Below are positions 35,282 through 43,738 of a DNA stretch of 64,000 bases, one piece after another. Where the stretch lies: positions 1,674,001 to 1,738,000 of the forward strand of contig NZ_RHIB01000001.1 in assembly GCF_003710255.1 (NCBI RefSeq), written 5' to 3'. Within the stretch, counting starts at the first letter, position 1. The number at the start of each line of letters is the position of its first letter. The position numbers and the translations under genes are program-made. Origin of the DNA: Alteribacter keqinensis. Lineage in GTDB: Bacteria > Bacillota > Bacilli > Bacillales > Salisediminibacteriaceae. Below the pieces are notes generated by a model. It did not search any database, was not told where the DNA came from, and saw only the letters and a program-made list of their open reading frames with translations.

Positions 35282-35920
35282 TTACTTCACCCTGCTTACA
35301 AGAACACCGTCCCCGATAGGAACAAGGATGGACTCGAGTCGAGGATCCTTTGCTGCAAATTTGTTGAACTCTCTGAGGAATCTGGTATTTTCTTCGTCAT
35401 TACCCTCATCCACCACTTTTCCTCCCCAGAGGACGTTGTCTGCGACAATGAGTGCACCAGGCTCTGTACAGAGCAGGGCAGATTCAATGTAGGCTCGATA
35501 GTTTTCTTTATCTGCATCAATAAAGAAGAAGTCATATGTCTCGCCATCAGCCACCAGGTCTGTGAAGCTCTCAACAGCATCACCTACCCGGTATGTCACT
35601 TTATGATCAAGACCGGCTTTTTTCATATTCGTTTCTGCAACCTTTGCATGTTCAGACTCCAGCTCAAGAGACGTAAGCCGCCCGTCCTCCGGCAATCCCC
35701 GGGCCATCCAGATCCCGCTGTATCCGCCCAGTGCTCCTACTTCCAGAATGTTTTTCGCCCCTGCGATTTTAACGAGCAGATAAAGAAACTTTCCTGCTTC
35801 ACTGGGTACTGAAATCTCGGGCAGACCGTTTTCCTTAAGGGAGGTTATTACGTCTTTTAAAACATCGTCTTCTTCGGCAAAAAGGTTCTGTATGTAATCG
35901 CTTGTTTTCACATCAACCAC
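35282..35920 (-). CDS. O-methyltransferase family 3 (COMT-like)
   Basis: 212 residues. SAM motif I LEVGALGGYSGIWMA (about 59-73), FFFIDADKENY (about 130-140, metal/SAM Asp) and LIVADNVLWGGKV fit the cation-dependent catechol/caffeoyl-CoA O-methyltransferase family. Acceptor unknown. It lies 11 bp after the nitroreductase gene on the same strand and is probably co-transcribed from the Fur-like promoter. Confidence 0.88.
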   Translation of the reverse strand: MVDVKTSDYIQNLFAEEDDVLKDVITSLKENGLPEISVPSEAGKFLYLLVKIAGAKNILEVGALGGYSGIWMARGLPEDGRLTSLELESEHAKVAETNMKKAGLDHKVTYRVGDAVESFTDLVADGETYDFFFIDADKENYRAYIESALLCTEPGALIVADNVLWGGKVVDEGNDEENTRFLREFNKFAAKDPRLESILVPIGDGVLVSRVK

Positions 35921-35931
35921 CTCATTTTCCT

Positions 35932-36477
35932 TTAAGAGTAAACTGTCAGCTTTTCTTTTGCACTCGTTCTTGTTTTCGCAGCTGGAATGTCCTCTTCCCT
36001 AAAATAACCTAAGTGAAGGAATCCGGCTACCTTTTCGTCTTTTTCAATGCCCAAAATATCATGAACTTTTGGTTCGTAAATATGGGGGTTCGTTTTCCAG
36101 ACCACACCAAGCTTTTGTTCCCAGGCAAGAAGCTGGAAGTTTTGAATCAGGCTGCTTACAGCCCCGAAATTTTCATCCCACTGCTTCTGCCTCGGGTCTT
36201 GTTTCATTACAACGATGAGAAAGGCCGCCGGCTGGCTGAAATAGTTGCGGCGGTTATCCTGTTTTTCTTTCGGAAATGTTGCAACCAGCTTTGCTACAAA
36301 CTCATCTTTCTTCTCACCCGGGACAAATATAAACCTCCACGGCTCTCTCAGGCCGTGATTCGGAGCGTATACAGCATCTTCAAGTAAACTCAAAACTGTC
36401 TCTTCTTTAACAGGCTCACTGGTATACCCTGATTTTATTGAACGTCTTTCACGGATCGTTTTTGCTATTGTAGTCAT
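35932..36477 (-). CDS. nitroreductase-family flavoprotein
   Basis: 181 residues. The FMN-binding N-terminus IRERRSIKSGYTSEPV and APNHGLREPWRFIFV are typical, as is the C-terminal LHLGY. An NAD(P)H:FMN oxidoreductase; it may reduce nitro compounds, quinones or ferric chelates. A near-consensus sigma-A promoter with a Fur-type palindrome is directly upstream, so iron control is likely. First gene of a two-gene unit with the O-methyltransferase. Confidence 0.87.
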   Translation of the reverse strand: MTTIAKTIRERRSIKSGYTSEPVKEETVLSLLEDAVYAPNHGLREPWRFIFVPGEKKDEFVAKLVATFPKEKQDNRRNYFSQPAAFLIVVMKQDPRQKQWDENFGAVSSLIQNFQLLAWEQKLGVVWKTNPHIYEPKVHDILGIEKDEKVAGFLHLGYFREEDIPAAKTRTSAKEKLTVYS

Positions 36478-36522
36478 GTCTTATACTCTCCCTGTCAGGC
36501 TGATCATCGATAGGTAACAATA

Positions 36523-36576
36523 ATTGAGATTCATTCTCAATAAACTCATTCTAGTGAACTTTCTGATATGTGTCAA
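36523..36576 (-). promoter_or_regulatory. promoter with Fur-like operator
   Basis: Minus strand TTGACA (36576-36571), 17-nt spacer, TAGAAT (36553-36548). Immediately downstream the perfect inverted repeat ATTGAGA-N5-TCTCAAT (36541-36523) matches a Fur box of the TGAGAAT type and would cover the transcription start of the nitroreductase gene. Confidence 0.75.
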
Positions 36577-36597
36577 ATGATACTTTAATAATTACAA

Positions 36598-36645
36598 GAG
36601 GCAGACTCTAAGGTGACAATATACCTTTTGAGTCTGCCTCTGCTT
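36598..36645 (-). terminator. hairpin between the SEDS and nitroreductase genes
   Basis: GAGGCAGACTC (36598-36608) pairs perfectly with GAGTCTGCCTC (36630-36640). It follows the SEDS gene stop on the minus strand by about 30 bases. The T-tract in that direction is weak. Confidence 0.6.
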
Positions 36646-36674
36646 CTTTCCTCTTTTGGATCATCAACTTTCAT

Positions 36675-37976
36675 TTATCCGGCTGCCGTTTGGCTTCCTA
36701 CGATATCTTTTCTCCGGTACACACTTAAAATCAGGCCGGTAAACACAGCAAAAATGACATGACTCGTAAGCCCGATGCTTATAAGAGGCAATGGAAAAGT
36801 TACGATCGGTAGAATGCCGAACATCATTAACAGATTCCAGGACGTAGAAAAGATCATAACTGTGACTCCTGCAGTAACAATCATCATTCCCAGCCGATCC
36901 GCAGTCTTTCTCGTGATGATAAACATTCGAATTAACAGACCGATCAATAAAACAGCTGTAACAGATGCGGGAATCCAACCAAAATTGTAAACAATGCCTA
37001 CAAAAATATACTCATTGAGTAAATTCAGACTGAGACCGGAATCCCCCCTGCCGAACATGACAGAACCATCCAAAAATCCTTGAAGAATGTTCGGAATGTA
37101 GGCTTCAGAGCTGCCTGGATAACTGTTCGGGTTAATCCAGTATTGCAGCCTCCGCAGCTGGTATCCGGGAAGAATAAGTAACATCCAGCATAAGCCGAAA
37201 AAGGCAGATCCAACCTGAATGGCGGCTAGTTTGAATATCTCTCTCTTGTTCTTCAATGAAACAATGAGAATCGTCATCGCTGTGAACAGATATAGTATAC
37301 TCACAGATATGGAGCCGAATGTGCCGAAAAACAAAGCCGGGACCCAGACAGCCGCAGTAACGGTCAGGGGAAAGTACTTCTTTCCCTTTCGTTCTGTAAC
37401 CAGTCCAACCAGCCCGATGATACAAAGCATAGCAACAAACCAGGAGTCGATCCGGATATGATCCCCCAGCCGGAAGAACACCTGTCCATTATAGAAATTG
37501 CCGGAAATGAAGAAAAGAATGAGCAAGCTCAGGGAACCCCAGTAAAACAATGGCCAGGCCTTTAAAATACGACGGTAGTCAATAAACATGATTCCTAAAA
37601 CAACGGCCAACGAAACAGCGCTCATTAAAAGTTTGCCGGAAATGAGAGAGTACGAAGATCCACCCATCCATGGAGTGAAAAAAAGGACGGGCATCATCCC
37701 AGCTCCTAAAAGAAGGGAAAACAACCCGATAATCAACCAGTCGACCTTTGGTTTATGAAGCTGATTCATTACTCTCCCTAATGAGGATGGACTTCCCATC
37801 TGTTCGACAGCCAATGTGGCTGCTTCCACATGAGAAGAACCTTTATCCTTGTTTTCTCTGATCCGTTTTTCAATATGGGAGCGCAATTCTCTGTCTACAA
37901 GCTCTTTCGCTTCCTTTGAACGGATATGACTGGTAACCCGGCTTAAAAATTGGTCGATTTGATCAGAAGAATTCAT
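36675..37976 (-). CDS. HAAS-SEDS membrane protein (FtsW/RodA/SpoVE-like with N-terminal HAAS domain)
   Basis: 433 residues. Residues 1-70 are a soluble helical HAAS/permease-prefix domain (VDRELRSHIEKRI then AATLAVEQMG). About ten helices from residue 80 onward follow the SEDS pattern (RRLQYWINP about 275-283, GRGDSGLSL). Two departures stand out: the segment that is LPExHTDFIF in FtsW/RodA reads LNLLNEYIF, with E322 in place of the essential Asp, and the usual PFxSYGGSS reads PLISIGLTS. Its polymerase activity is therefore doubtful. The start overlaps the PadR stop (TAATG). Confidence 0.85.
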   Translation of the reverse strand: MNSSDQIDQFLSRVTSHIRSKEAKELVDRELRSHIEKRIRENKDKGSSHVEAATLAVEQMGSPSSLGRVMNQLHKPKVDWLIIGLFSLLLGAGMMPVLFFTPWMGGSSYSLISGKLLMSAVSLAVVLGIMFIDYRRILKAWPLFYWGSLSLLILFFISGNFYNGQVFFRLGDHIRIDSWFVAMLCIIGLVGLVTERKGKKYFPLTVTAAVWVPALFFGTFGSISVSILYLFTAMTILIVSLKNKREIFKLAAIQVGSAFFGLCWMLLILPGYQLRRLQYWINPNSYPGSSEAYIPNILQGFLDGSVMFGRGDSGLSLNLLNEYIFVGIVYNFGWIPASVTAVLLIGLLIRMFIITRKTADRLGMMIVTAGVTVMIFSTSWNLLMMFGILPIVTFPLPLISIGLTSHVIFAVFTGLILSVYRRKDIVGSQTAAG

Positions 37977-38425
37977 TACACGAGCCCACCTTCCAGGTGA
38001 AGCTGCAAAGAGCGGCGCTCAGCCTGATCATCTGCTTTCTCCCATTTCATGAGAATACGGGTCCCCTTTTTCATGAGAATGTACTCTTTGACCTGCTCCC
38101 CGTTCTCATCTTTCTGCCACTGTGAACCGATCAGCCGCTTCTGTTCGAGACGGTGAAGGAGAATATAAAGCTGTCCTTCCTGAGCCTCAAGGTCTACGGC
38201 TTCCCTTTTATGACGGATTGCCTTGAAGATGGAATATCCGGAAAGTGGTCCGCTTTCAAGTGACTGCAGCAGTAAGATAGCCATACTTTCTTCTACTGGT
38301 TTGTTGACGATGTAGGATGCTGATGTTTCTTTAATAATATTCCGGGCCTGTTTATCTGAAAACCGCACTTCGCGAAACAACGTTCCATCCATCGCCTTTT
38401 TCAATCCTTTTAACGGATCACTCAT
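37976..38425 (-). CDS. PadR-type winged-helix regulator
   Basis: 149 residues from ATG 38425, which overlaps the sigma factor stop as ATGA. A ~55-residue N-terminal extension precedes the PadR core: ILLLQSLESGPLSGYSIFKA, then EGQLYILLHRLEQKRLIGSQ, with a wing at DENGEQVKEYILMKKG. PadR proteins are dimeric repressors and typically pair with HAAS-domain membrane proteins, exactly the gene that follows. A longer frame to 38611 lies inside the sigma gene and is not used. Confidence 0.85.
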   Translation of the reverse strand: MSDPLKGLKKAMDGTLFREVRFSDKQARNIIKETSASYIVNKPVEESMAILLLQSLESGPLSGYSIFKAIRHKREAVDLEAQEGQLYILLHRLEQKRLIGSQWQKDENGEQVKEYILMKKGTRILMKWEKADDQAERRSLQLHLEGGLV

Positions 38426-38976
38426 GTTGTTTCCTCCTTCCCGAGCTTTTCTTTCAGCATTTTTCTTGCACGTCTCAGTCTGGTCTTGACCGTATTTTCC
38501 CTGACATTCATGAGTGTGCTGATTTCCTTTGAGGTTAGTTCTTCGTAGTAATATAAATAGACAGCTTCTCGGTATTTCGCAGGCAGTCCGAGAACCGAAT
38601 GAACAAGACACTCCTCTTCAGAACGTGCAACGATTTTGTCGTCTATAGATTTATCTTTTGACTGGGCATGCATCACTGTATCGTCATCGTATATAAACTG
38701 CCTGTAATGCCAGCTTCGGACATAGTCTTTACAATGATTAATGGCAATCCGGTAAATCCATGTTTTCAGTGTGGATTCCTGCTTAAAGGAATCAAGCTTT
38801 TTGAATACTTTTATGAAGATTTCCTGAGTCAGATCCTCTGCCAAAGCCTGATCTTTCACATAGGTATAAACCAGCTGCTGAATGGACTGACCGTAATCCG
38901 TAACGATGGCTGTAAAATCATCAGTATGTATATTTCCTTCACTGCTCATATGACTGTATGCTTCACTCTCTCCCAT
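38422..38976 (-). CDS. ECF-type RNA polymerase sigma factor
   Basis: 184 residues. Region 2 includes YTYVKDQALAEDLTQEIFIK and TLKTWIYRIAINHCKDYVRS (-10 recognition). Region 4 is LPAKYREAVYLYYYEELTSK followed by EISTLMNVRENTVKTRLRRA. AGGGGG lies 8 nt before the ATG. No anti-sigma gene is adjacent. Instead the coupled PadR and HAAS-SEDS genes occupy that place, so the membrane protein may be the signal input. Regulon unknown. Confidence 0.9.
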   Translation of the reverse strand: MGESEAYSHMSSEGNIHTDDFTAIVTDYGQSIQQLVYTYVKDQALAEDLTQEIFIKVFKKLDSFKQESTLKTWIYRIAINHCKDYVRSWHYRQFIYDDDTVMHAQSKDKSIDDKIVARSEEECLVHSVLGLPAKYREAVYLYYYEELTSKEISTLMNVRENTVKTRLRRARKMLKEKLGKEETT

Positions 38977-39033
38977 TTCCTTGCCCCCTTACTCTACTTC
39001 TTTGACGGAGCAGGTTATATGATAGTTTCACAG

Positions 39034-39073
39034 AAAATAAAAAATCTGCCTTGAATTTCCTTCAAGACAGATT
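39034..39073 (-). terminator. terminator of the HAD gene
   Basis: AATCTGcCTTGAA pairs with TTCAAGaCAGATT. On the minus strand TTTTTTATTTTC follows. Confidence 0.88.
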
Positions 39074-39076
39074 CTA

Positions 39077-39748
39077 TCACAGCTTTTGCTCCAAACTTGT
39101 AATCAGACCGGGTAAAGTCCTGAAATCTCTCATTACCCTGTCTGCATCGGTGCATTCAAGGGCAGCTGTTTCTTTCCAGACAGCCTTCATACCTGCTGCC
39201 CGGGCTGCCTTGACGTCGTTTACGGGGTGGTCCCCGATAAAGACAGCATGGTCTGCTTTTACACCGAGACGGTCCAGGGCACGATGAAAAATGTCCGCAT
39301 CAGGCTTTTTGATCTCCTCTCTTTCGGAGATCACGATTGTATCAAAATAAGGTTCAATGCCCAGAGCCCTTATATTGTTTAACTGAAAAGGAACTCTTCC
39401 GTTTGATACGATCCCCAGTTTATATCTGTCTCGCTTTAACTGCTTGAGTGTCTCAGCCATGTGGGGAAAACCGACGCAATGCCCCTGAAAGCTTACAAGA
39501 TAATCATTCAGCAGTTCCGACCAGGTAATATCAGTGATCGAAAATTCCGCTGTAAGCTCCTTGTACACCTGGTCTTTCCATACGTAACCCCGTTCATCAA
39601 GTTCTATAAATCTCTCGGTGTAGCGAGCTTTTGAGACATTTCCCAAAAGCATGCCCATACGATCGTACTGGTTCTGTATAAAGTGCCTTACGGAAGTATC
39701 CCTGTCCAGCAGCGTCCCGTCCAGGTCAAAGAGAACTGCCTTAATCAC
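39077..39748 (-). CDS. HAD-superfamily phosphatase (subfamily IA)
   Basis: 223 residues. Motif I VLFDLDGTLLD (nucleophile D8, acid D10), motif II IVSNG, motif III lysine in EIKKPDADIFHRAL, motif IV IGDHPVNDV. A cap domain is present between motifs I and II. It hydrolyses a small phosphate ester such as phosphoglycolate or a nucleotide; substrate unknown. Monocistronic with its own terminator. Confidence 0.88.
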   Translation of the reverse strand: MIKAVLFDLDGTLLDRDTSVRHFIQNQYDRMGMLLGNVSKARYTERFIELDERGYVWKDQVYKELTAEFSITDITWSELLNDYLVSFQGHCVGFPHMAETLKQLKRDRYKLGIVSNGRVPFQLNNIRALGIEPYFDTIVISEREEIKKPDADIFHRALDRLGVKADHAVFIGDHPVNDVKAARAAGMKAVWKETAALECTDADRVMRDFRTLPGLITSLEQKL

Positions 39749-39850
39749 AGTTTTACCGCCTCTTTAACAGTCCCAGTATGGAATTTTGCAATGAACAACT
39801 GTCCGCAAACTTCCGGTGGCTTTTGGTAAGCTAACATTAGCATCAGCTCC

Positions 39851-40606
39851 TTATTCCTTTACAGCTTCAAAAGTCATGACCTGTCCTGCTTTGTCGGGAT
39901 ACTTTCCGAATTCATAGTCTGCTGAAATAACAATGTCCGTAAAGCCCGTCTCCTTGAGGATCAATCTGAATTCCTCCACACCGTACCACCGGAGACAAAA
40001 GCGTTCCAGTTCTGTCTGCACGAGCTTTCCTTCGTGCCAGAGTTCGTAGCGGTTGTAGGAAACGGAAAACTGGTTTACCCGGTTGACTTCAACCGTTTTA
40101 GACTCGAGAGTAATAATATCGCCGTTTTCCTTTTCCCAGGATCTCGTGGATACGAGCCCTTCTTTAAAGTCTTCCGGCAAAAAGAGGTCAATAATCAGAC
40201 GCCCCCCCGGCTCAAGGTGGTCATAAAAATTCTTCAATGCCTGAAGGGAGGCTTGCCTTTGGTGAAGTAAAAGAAACGTTCCCGTCGGCACAACAATCGC
40301 TTCAAAGCTTTTATCAAGAGTAAAGGTCTCCATTTCGCCCTTAAAAAGGCTTGGCTTGAGCCCGCGCTGTCTCCCGTTCTTTTCGCAGATGGCAAGCATT
40401 TCACGGGACACATCAAAGCCTTCTACATCGAGCCCCTTTTCCAATAGAGGAATGAGGATCCGCCCTGTTCCCGCAGCCGGTTCAAGAACTGACCCCGTGC
40501 ATCCTTTGAGACGTTCAGCGTAAAACTCAAGATCACCGAAGGAATGACCGACCGGCTTATCCATATCATAAACTTCAGCGGAAAGCGTACTGTAATAGTT
40601 TAACAA
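39851..40606 (-). CDS. class I SAM-dependent methyltransferase
   Basis: 251 residues starting TTG 40606, with AGGAGG 8 nt upstream. SAM motif I is SVLEPAAGTGRILIPL (about 39-54), with the acidic residue in VEGFDVSREML. HLEPGGRLIIDLF is the post-III strand. Acceptor unknown. It stands downstream of an ABC exporter operon, 60 bp from its last gene, and may be read from the same transcript. Confidence 0.82.
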   Translation of the reverse strand: MLNYYSTLSAEVYDMDKPVGHSFGDLEFYAERLKGCTGSVLEPAAGTGRILIPLLEKGLDVEGFDVSREMLAICEKNGRQRGLKPSLFKGEMETFTLDKSFEAIVVPTGTFLLLHQRQASLQALKNFYDHLEPGGRLIIDLFLPEDFKEGLVSTRSWEKENGDIITLESKTVEVNRVNQFSVSYNRYELWHEGKLVQTELERFCLRWYGVEEFRLILKETGFTDIVISADYEFGKYPDKAGQVMTFEAVKE

Positions 40607-40666
40607 GCTCTGAACCTCCTCTTTTCATCTCTATGGCTATCTTACCATACACAATTGGGAATTCCT

Positions 40667-41416
40667 TCAAAAAACATCTTTCGATGCTTTTACATACAAC
40701 AGATATAACCAAGCAAAAGTCACACCTGCACCACCGGCACACAAAACCGTCCAATGGCTGATAAAGCCAAAAGACGTTCCGGAAACAGTCATATAGATCA
40801 TTTCCATCAGCCATGTTAAAGGAACAATGTAGGCTAAAACCGCGATCTTGTGACCTACTGCATAAGGGATGATTGGAAGAGCCATCACGATTGAAAGGAG
40901 TTTCGCATAGGCCATTCCTTCCACTTTATTTTTAGCGAATGAAACAAGATAAACCATGACAAGGGGGCTCATAAGAGAAGACAGCAAAAGGGAAAGTACG
41001 AGCGGTGCCCAGGAGGATAATTGTTCCATACGCAAAAGCCATGTGCATAGAAGGGATATCATAAATCCGGACAACGTCGGAAAAAGCATGCGATTGATTA
41101 AATAACCGGTTTTGGAAAAAGGGGTAACAGCCACATATGCTAATATACCTTCATCTTTTTCATCGATGAATAAAAAACCTGCCACCATCCCAATCATTAA
41201 CGGGATCATGGCAATAATGACCGTCATGATCAAGTGATAATGATCAGACAGTTGAAAGGTGCTTTCAGTCAAAAGATGATCGTCAGCGGCAGGAAGTGCG
41301 TATTTCACAATTGCCACCATGATAAAAGGAACCAAGCAAACAAAAATCATGAAAGGGTCCCGCCAGATACTGAGAGCATCCCATTGCATGACTTTTAGAA
41401 ACTGCTTTTCTCTCAA
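40667..41416 (-). CDS. ABC-2 type exporter permease, subunit 2
   Basis: 249 residues with six membrane segments. The start overlaps the upstream permease by 4 bp (ATGA). A conserved-looking FIDEKDEGILAYVAVTPFSK segment (about 83-102) matches the cytoplasmic coupling region of ABC-2 permeases. Pairs with the next permease as a heterodimer. Substrate unknown; the TetR regulator upstream suggests a drug or lipid-like inducer. Confidence 0.82.
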   Translation of the reverse strand: MREKQFLKVMQWDALSIWRDPFMIFVCLVPFIMVAIVKYALPAADDHLLTESTFQLSDHYHLIMTVIIAMIPLMIGMVAGFLFIDEKDEGILAYVAVTPFSKTGYLINRMLFPTLSGFMISLLCTWLLRMEQLSSWAPLVLSLLLSSLMSPLVMVYLVSFAKNKVEGMAYAKLLSIVMALPIIPYAVGHKIAVLAYIVPLTWLMEMIYMTVSGTSFGFISHWTVLCAGGAGVTFAWLYLLYVKASKDVF

Positions 41417-42129
41417 AACTGCACCTCCGTCCCTTTTCCGGTTTCAAACAGAATGTAGTGTTTGAACCTCCCCACCGCCAGCACGAAAGCTGCAACTCCC
41501 CATAAAAATAGAAGGATGGAATGAAAAATAAAAACAGAAATCGTCCCGCCGGATCCTGTCAGTGCCAACTCCAATAATACTAATACAGAATACGAAGGCA
41601 TGTATGTGAGGAAGGCAAATCCAGTGAAGCCAAAAAATGCAATGGCCGGTATGGTTAACAGGATTATTGCCATAACCGCCCGGAACGTAAAAACATTCAA
41701 TGAAGAAGCATTAACAGATATCGCCAGGCCGCATGACGTAAAGAAAAAGGTACATAAGACAACGGTCAGCGTAAGTAGAAAATAAGACACACTCATCCCA
41801 AGAGCCACCCAGGCAATGATGATACTTGTAAGTAAGGAGATAATCATCAGCGAAAGCAGTTTTGCCATCAAGTATGACCGGAGTGTAACGGGAGTGGTAA
41901 ACAAATACATCAAGATGTGCTGATTTCTCTCAAGCATTACGATTGTACCGACAAAGAAAAATCCAAGCGTCCCCGGATCGGTAAAGATCAGGAGCAAACT
42001 CCAAAAAGGGCGGTATTCAATTGGAATGAAGAGGAGAATGACACTGTAAAGTGCTGTTAAAAATGCGTACAAGTAATAAAAACCATGCCTGAATTGAAAA
42101 CGGATATCCTGATTTAAAAGTCTGATCAT
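41413..42129 (-). CDS. ABC-2 type exporter permease, subunit 1
   Basis: 238 residues with six membrane segments, starting inside the ATPase gene end (4-bp overlap). MLERNQHILMYLFTTPVTLRS (broken here as MLERNQHILMYL, FTTPVTLRS) is the coupling region equivalent to the partner's. Both permeases are more similar in layout than in sequence. Predicted to form the membrane channel with the ATPase. Confidence 0.82.
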   Translation of the reverse strand: MIRLLNQDIRFQFRHGFYYLYAFLTALYSVILLFIPIEYRPFWSLLLIFTDPGTLGFFFVGTIVMLERNQHILMYLFTTPVTLRSYLMAKLLSLMIISLLTSIIIAWVALGMSVSYFLLTLTVVLCTFFFTSCGLAISVNASSLNVFTFRAVMAIILLTIPAIAFFGFTGFAFLTYMPSYSVLVLLELALTGSGGTISVFIFHSILLFLWGVAAFVLAVGRFKHYILFETGKGTEVQF

Positions 42130-42980
42130 TCAAGTTCTCTCCCTGTGACCTCAATAAAGATATCCTCCAATGTTTTTTCCTCCGTCTCCAGCCTTACAAT
42201 ATTACCTCCGGTTAAAATCTCTCGAAAATGACTGTTTTCTCCAATGCCCTGCAACGGGAAACGCTTCACACAACGAATCGTGCCTGATGTGTATTCTACC
42301 TTCACTGCTTTGTCGCTGTGCTTTTCAACCAAGGCCTCTGGCGTGTTCACCAGCTTTAATTCTCCGTCCACAATAAACCCTACACGATCACAAACCGCCT
42401 GGGCTACGTGCATGTTATGTGTTGTGATAATGATCGTCTTCCCGGTTTTCTTTTGCCGGAGAATGAAGTCCACTACTTTTTTAACATTAACAGGATCAAG
42501 CCCTGCGGTGGGCTCATCAAGAAAAACAATGTCAGGGTTATGCAAAAAAGCCCTGCAGATGTTCAGGCGCATTTTCATCCCTTTGGAAAATTCCGATACT
42601 CTTTTACTGCCACAGTCCCCAAGCCCTAATTGTGTCAATAACGAAACCACTGGCATTCCTTTATTTTTGTAAAAGGATAGAAAGAATTTCAGGTTCTCTT
42701 CAGCAGTGAAGCGCTGATAGAAATTCGGTATTTCAAATGCCACTCCCAGAGATTCATTAAAAGCTGCACCGCTCTTTTTACTTTCCTGCCCCATAATCTG
42801 CACGCTGCCTTCGTAATTTTTAAGTACACCAATCAAAATTTTTTGAAGTGTACTTTTTCCTGAACCTGAAGGTCCCAGGAATCCAACGATCTCTCCGTCG
42901 TTTACAGACAACGTAATATTCCTTACTGCCGGTTGCTTCCCACCGGGGTAGGTAAATGACAAGCGTTCTACATTAATCAT
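42126..42980 (-). CDS. ABC exporter ATPase
   Basis: 284 residues from ATG 42980. Walker A GFLGPSGSGKST (about 33-44), signature-region SEFSKGMKMRLNICRAF, Walker B IVFLDEPTAGLDP, and switch His in TTHNMH. The C-terminal ~70 residues fit the exporter-type extension. The start overlaps the tetR stop by 8 bp. An alternative in-frame ATG at 42995 also exists. The operon is tetR-ATPase-permease-permease. Confidence 0.88.
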   Translation of the reverse strand: MINVERLSFTYPGGKQPAVRNITLSVNDGEIVGFLGPSGSGKSTLQKILIGVLKNYEGSVQIMGQESKKSGAAFNESLGVAFEIPNFYQRFTAEENLKFFLSFYKNKGMPVVSLLTQLGLGDCGSKRVSEFSKGMKMRLNICRAFLHNPDIVFLDEPTAGLDPVNVKKVVDFILRQKKTGKTIIITTHNMHVAQAVCDRVGFIVDGELKLVNTPEALVEKHSDKAVKVEYTSGTIRCVKRFPLQGIGENSHFREILTGGNIVRLETEEKTLEDIFIEVTGRELE

Positions 42981-43599
42981 GTGACTTCTTACCATTCCTG
43001 AAGATACGGTCGGCTACTGCCTCTGTCATAAATACGAGGCAATTTTCAAATATCTCAAGGCCAATTTCCTTTTTATGTGCCAACGTTAGAAACAGCGCCC
43101 GGACCACACCGCTCACCACTTGATGATCGAGTGACGGATCCAGTTTCCCTTCCTCCTGCAGACTGGCAAGCAGAGGAGACAGGCTCATCGCATCATTATG
43201 TGCATGCTCTGCTAAAACGTCAGCCGGGAGTTTACGCACGAGCTGTTCATATTCGTCCGTTAGAAACAACCGTCTAATCAAAGGGTAATTGTCAAGGAGG
43301 GAAAAAATATACAAAAGAATGCGGGCAAATTGCTCTGCATGCATGTCTCCTTCTGATAGAAAAGCTTCTGCTACTTTCTCTTTCAACTCCTCCTCATCCA
43401 GCTCCATGATTCTGAAATACAAAAGCTCCTTGGACTCGAAGAAGGTGTAAAAGGAGCCCTGGGCAATCCCGGCATCTTTTGTGAGGTCTTTTATATTTGT
43501 CTTCTTCAGCCCGTTTGAGCCAAAGTGATTTCTGCCTGCCTGAATTAGCGCTTCTTTAATTTGTTTTTTTTCATTTTCATGGAACCCGCGGGGGGACAT
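42973..43599 (-). CDS. TetR/AcrR-family regulator
   Basis: 208 residues. The HTH lies at about 10-55: IKEALIQAGRNHFG, then DLTKDAGIAQGSFYTFFESK. The C-terminal ligand domain is variable. It begins the exporter operon, so it is probably an autorepressor relieved by the exported compound. A perfect 7-1-7 palindrome lies 28 bp upstream. Confidence 0.87.
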   Translation of the reverse strand: MSPRGFHENEKKQIKEALIQAGRNHFGSNGLKKTNIKDLTKDAGIAQGSFYTFFESKELLYFRIMELDEEELKEKVAEAFLSEGDMHAEQFARILLYIFSLLDNYPLIRRLFLTDEYEQLVRKLPADVLAEHAHNDAMSLSPLLASLQEEGKLDPSLDHQVVSGVVRALFLTLAHKKEIGLEIFENCLVFMTEAVADRIFRNGKKSHD

Positions 43600-43626
43600 A
43601 TAATCAACCTCCGTCTATATATAAAT

Positions 43627-43641
43627 ATAAAATTATTTTAT
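43627..43641 (-). promoter_or_regulatory. candidate TetR operator
   Basis: ATAAAAT-T-ATTTTAT is a perfect 7-1-7 inverted repeat in the 40 bp upstream of the tetR-like start. Position fits autorepression, but the AT-rich sequence makes chance occurrence easier. Confidence 0.4.
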
Positions 43642-43682
43642 TCATATGTTCATTATAAACCTCCAGAGAAATAAGTCAAAAT

Positions 43683-43733
43683 AAAAAAGAAAGAGAGACA
43701 TACAAGGAAGTATTCTCCCTTATATGCCTCTCT
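43683..43733 (-). terminator. terminator of the GNAT gene upstream of tetR
   Basis: GAGAGaCATAcAAGG pairs with CCTTaTATGcCTCTC. On the minus strand a TTTCTTTTTTATTTT tract follows, though it lies before the GNAT stop's neighbour on the left. Confidence 0.7.
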
Positions 43734-43738
43734 CTTCT

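Noticed and set aside
38426-38611. Longer N-terminus for the PadR-type gene
   Set aside because: It would lie entirely inside the sigma factor gene in another frame, has a Cys/Arg-rich composition, and the ATGA-coupled start is better.
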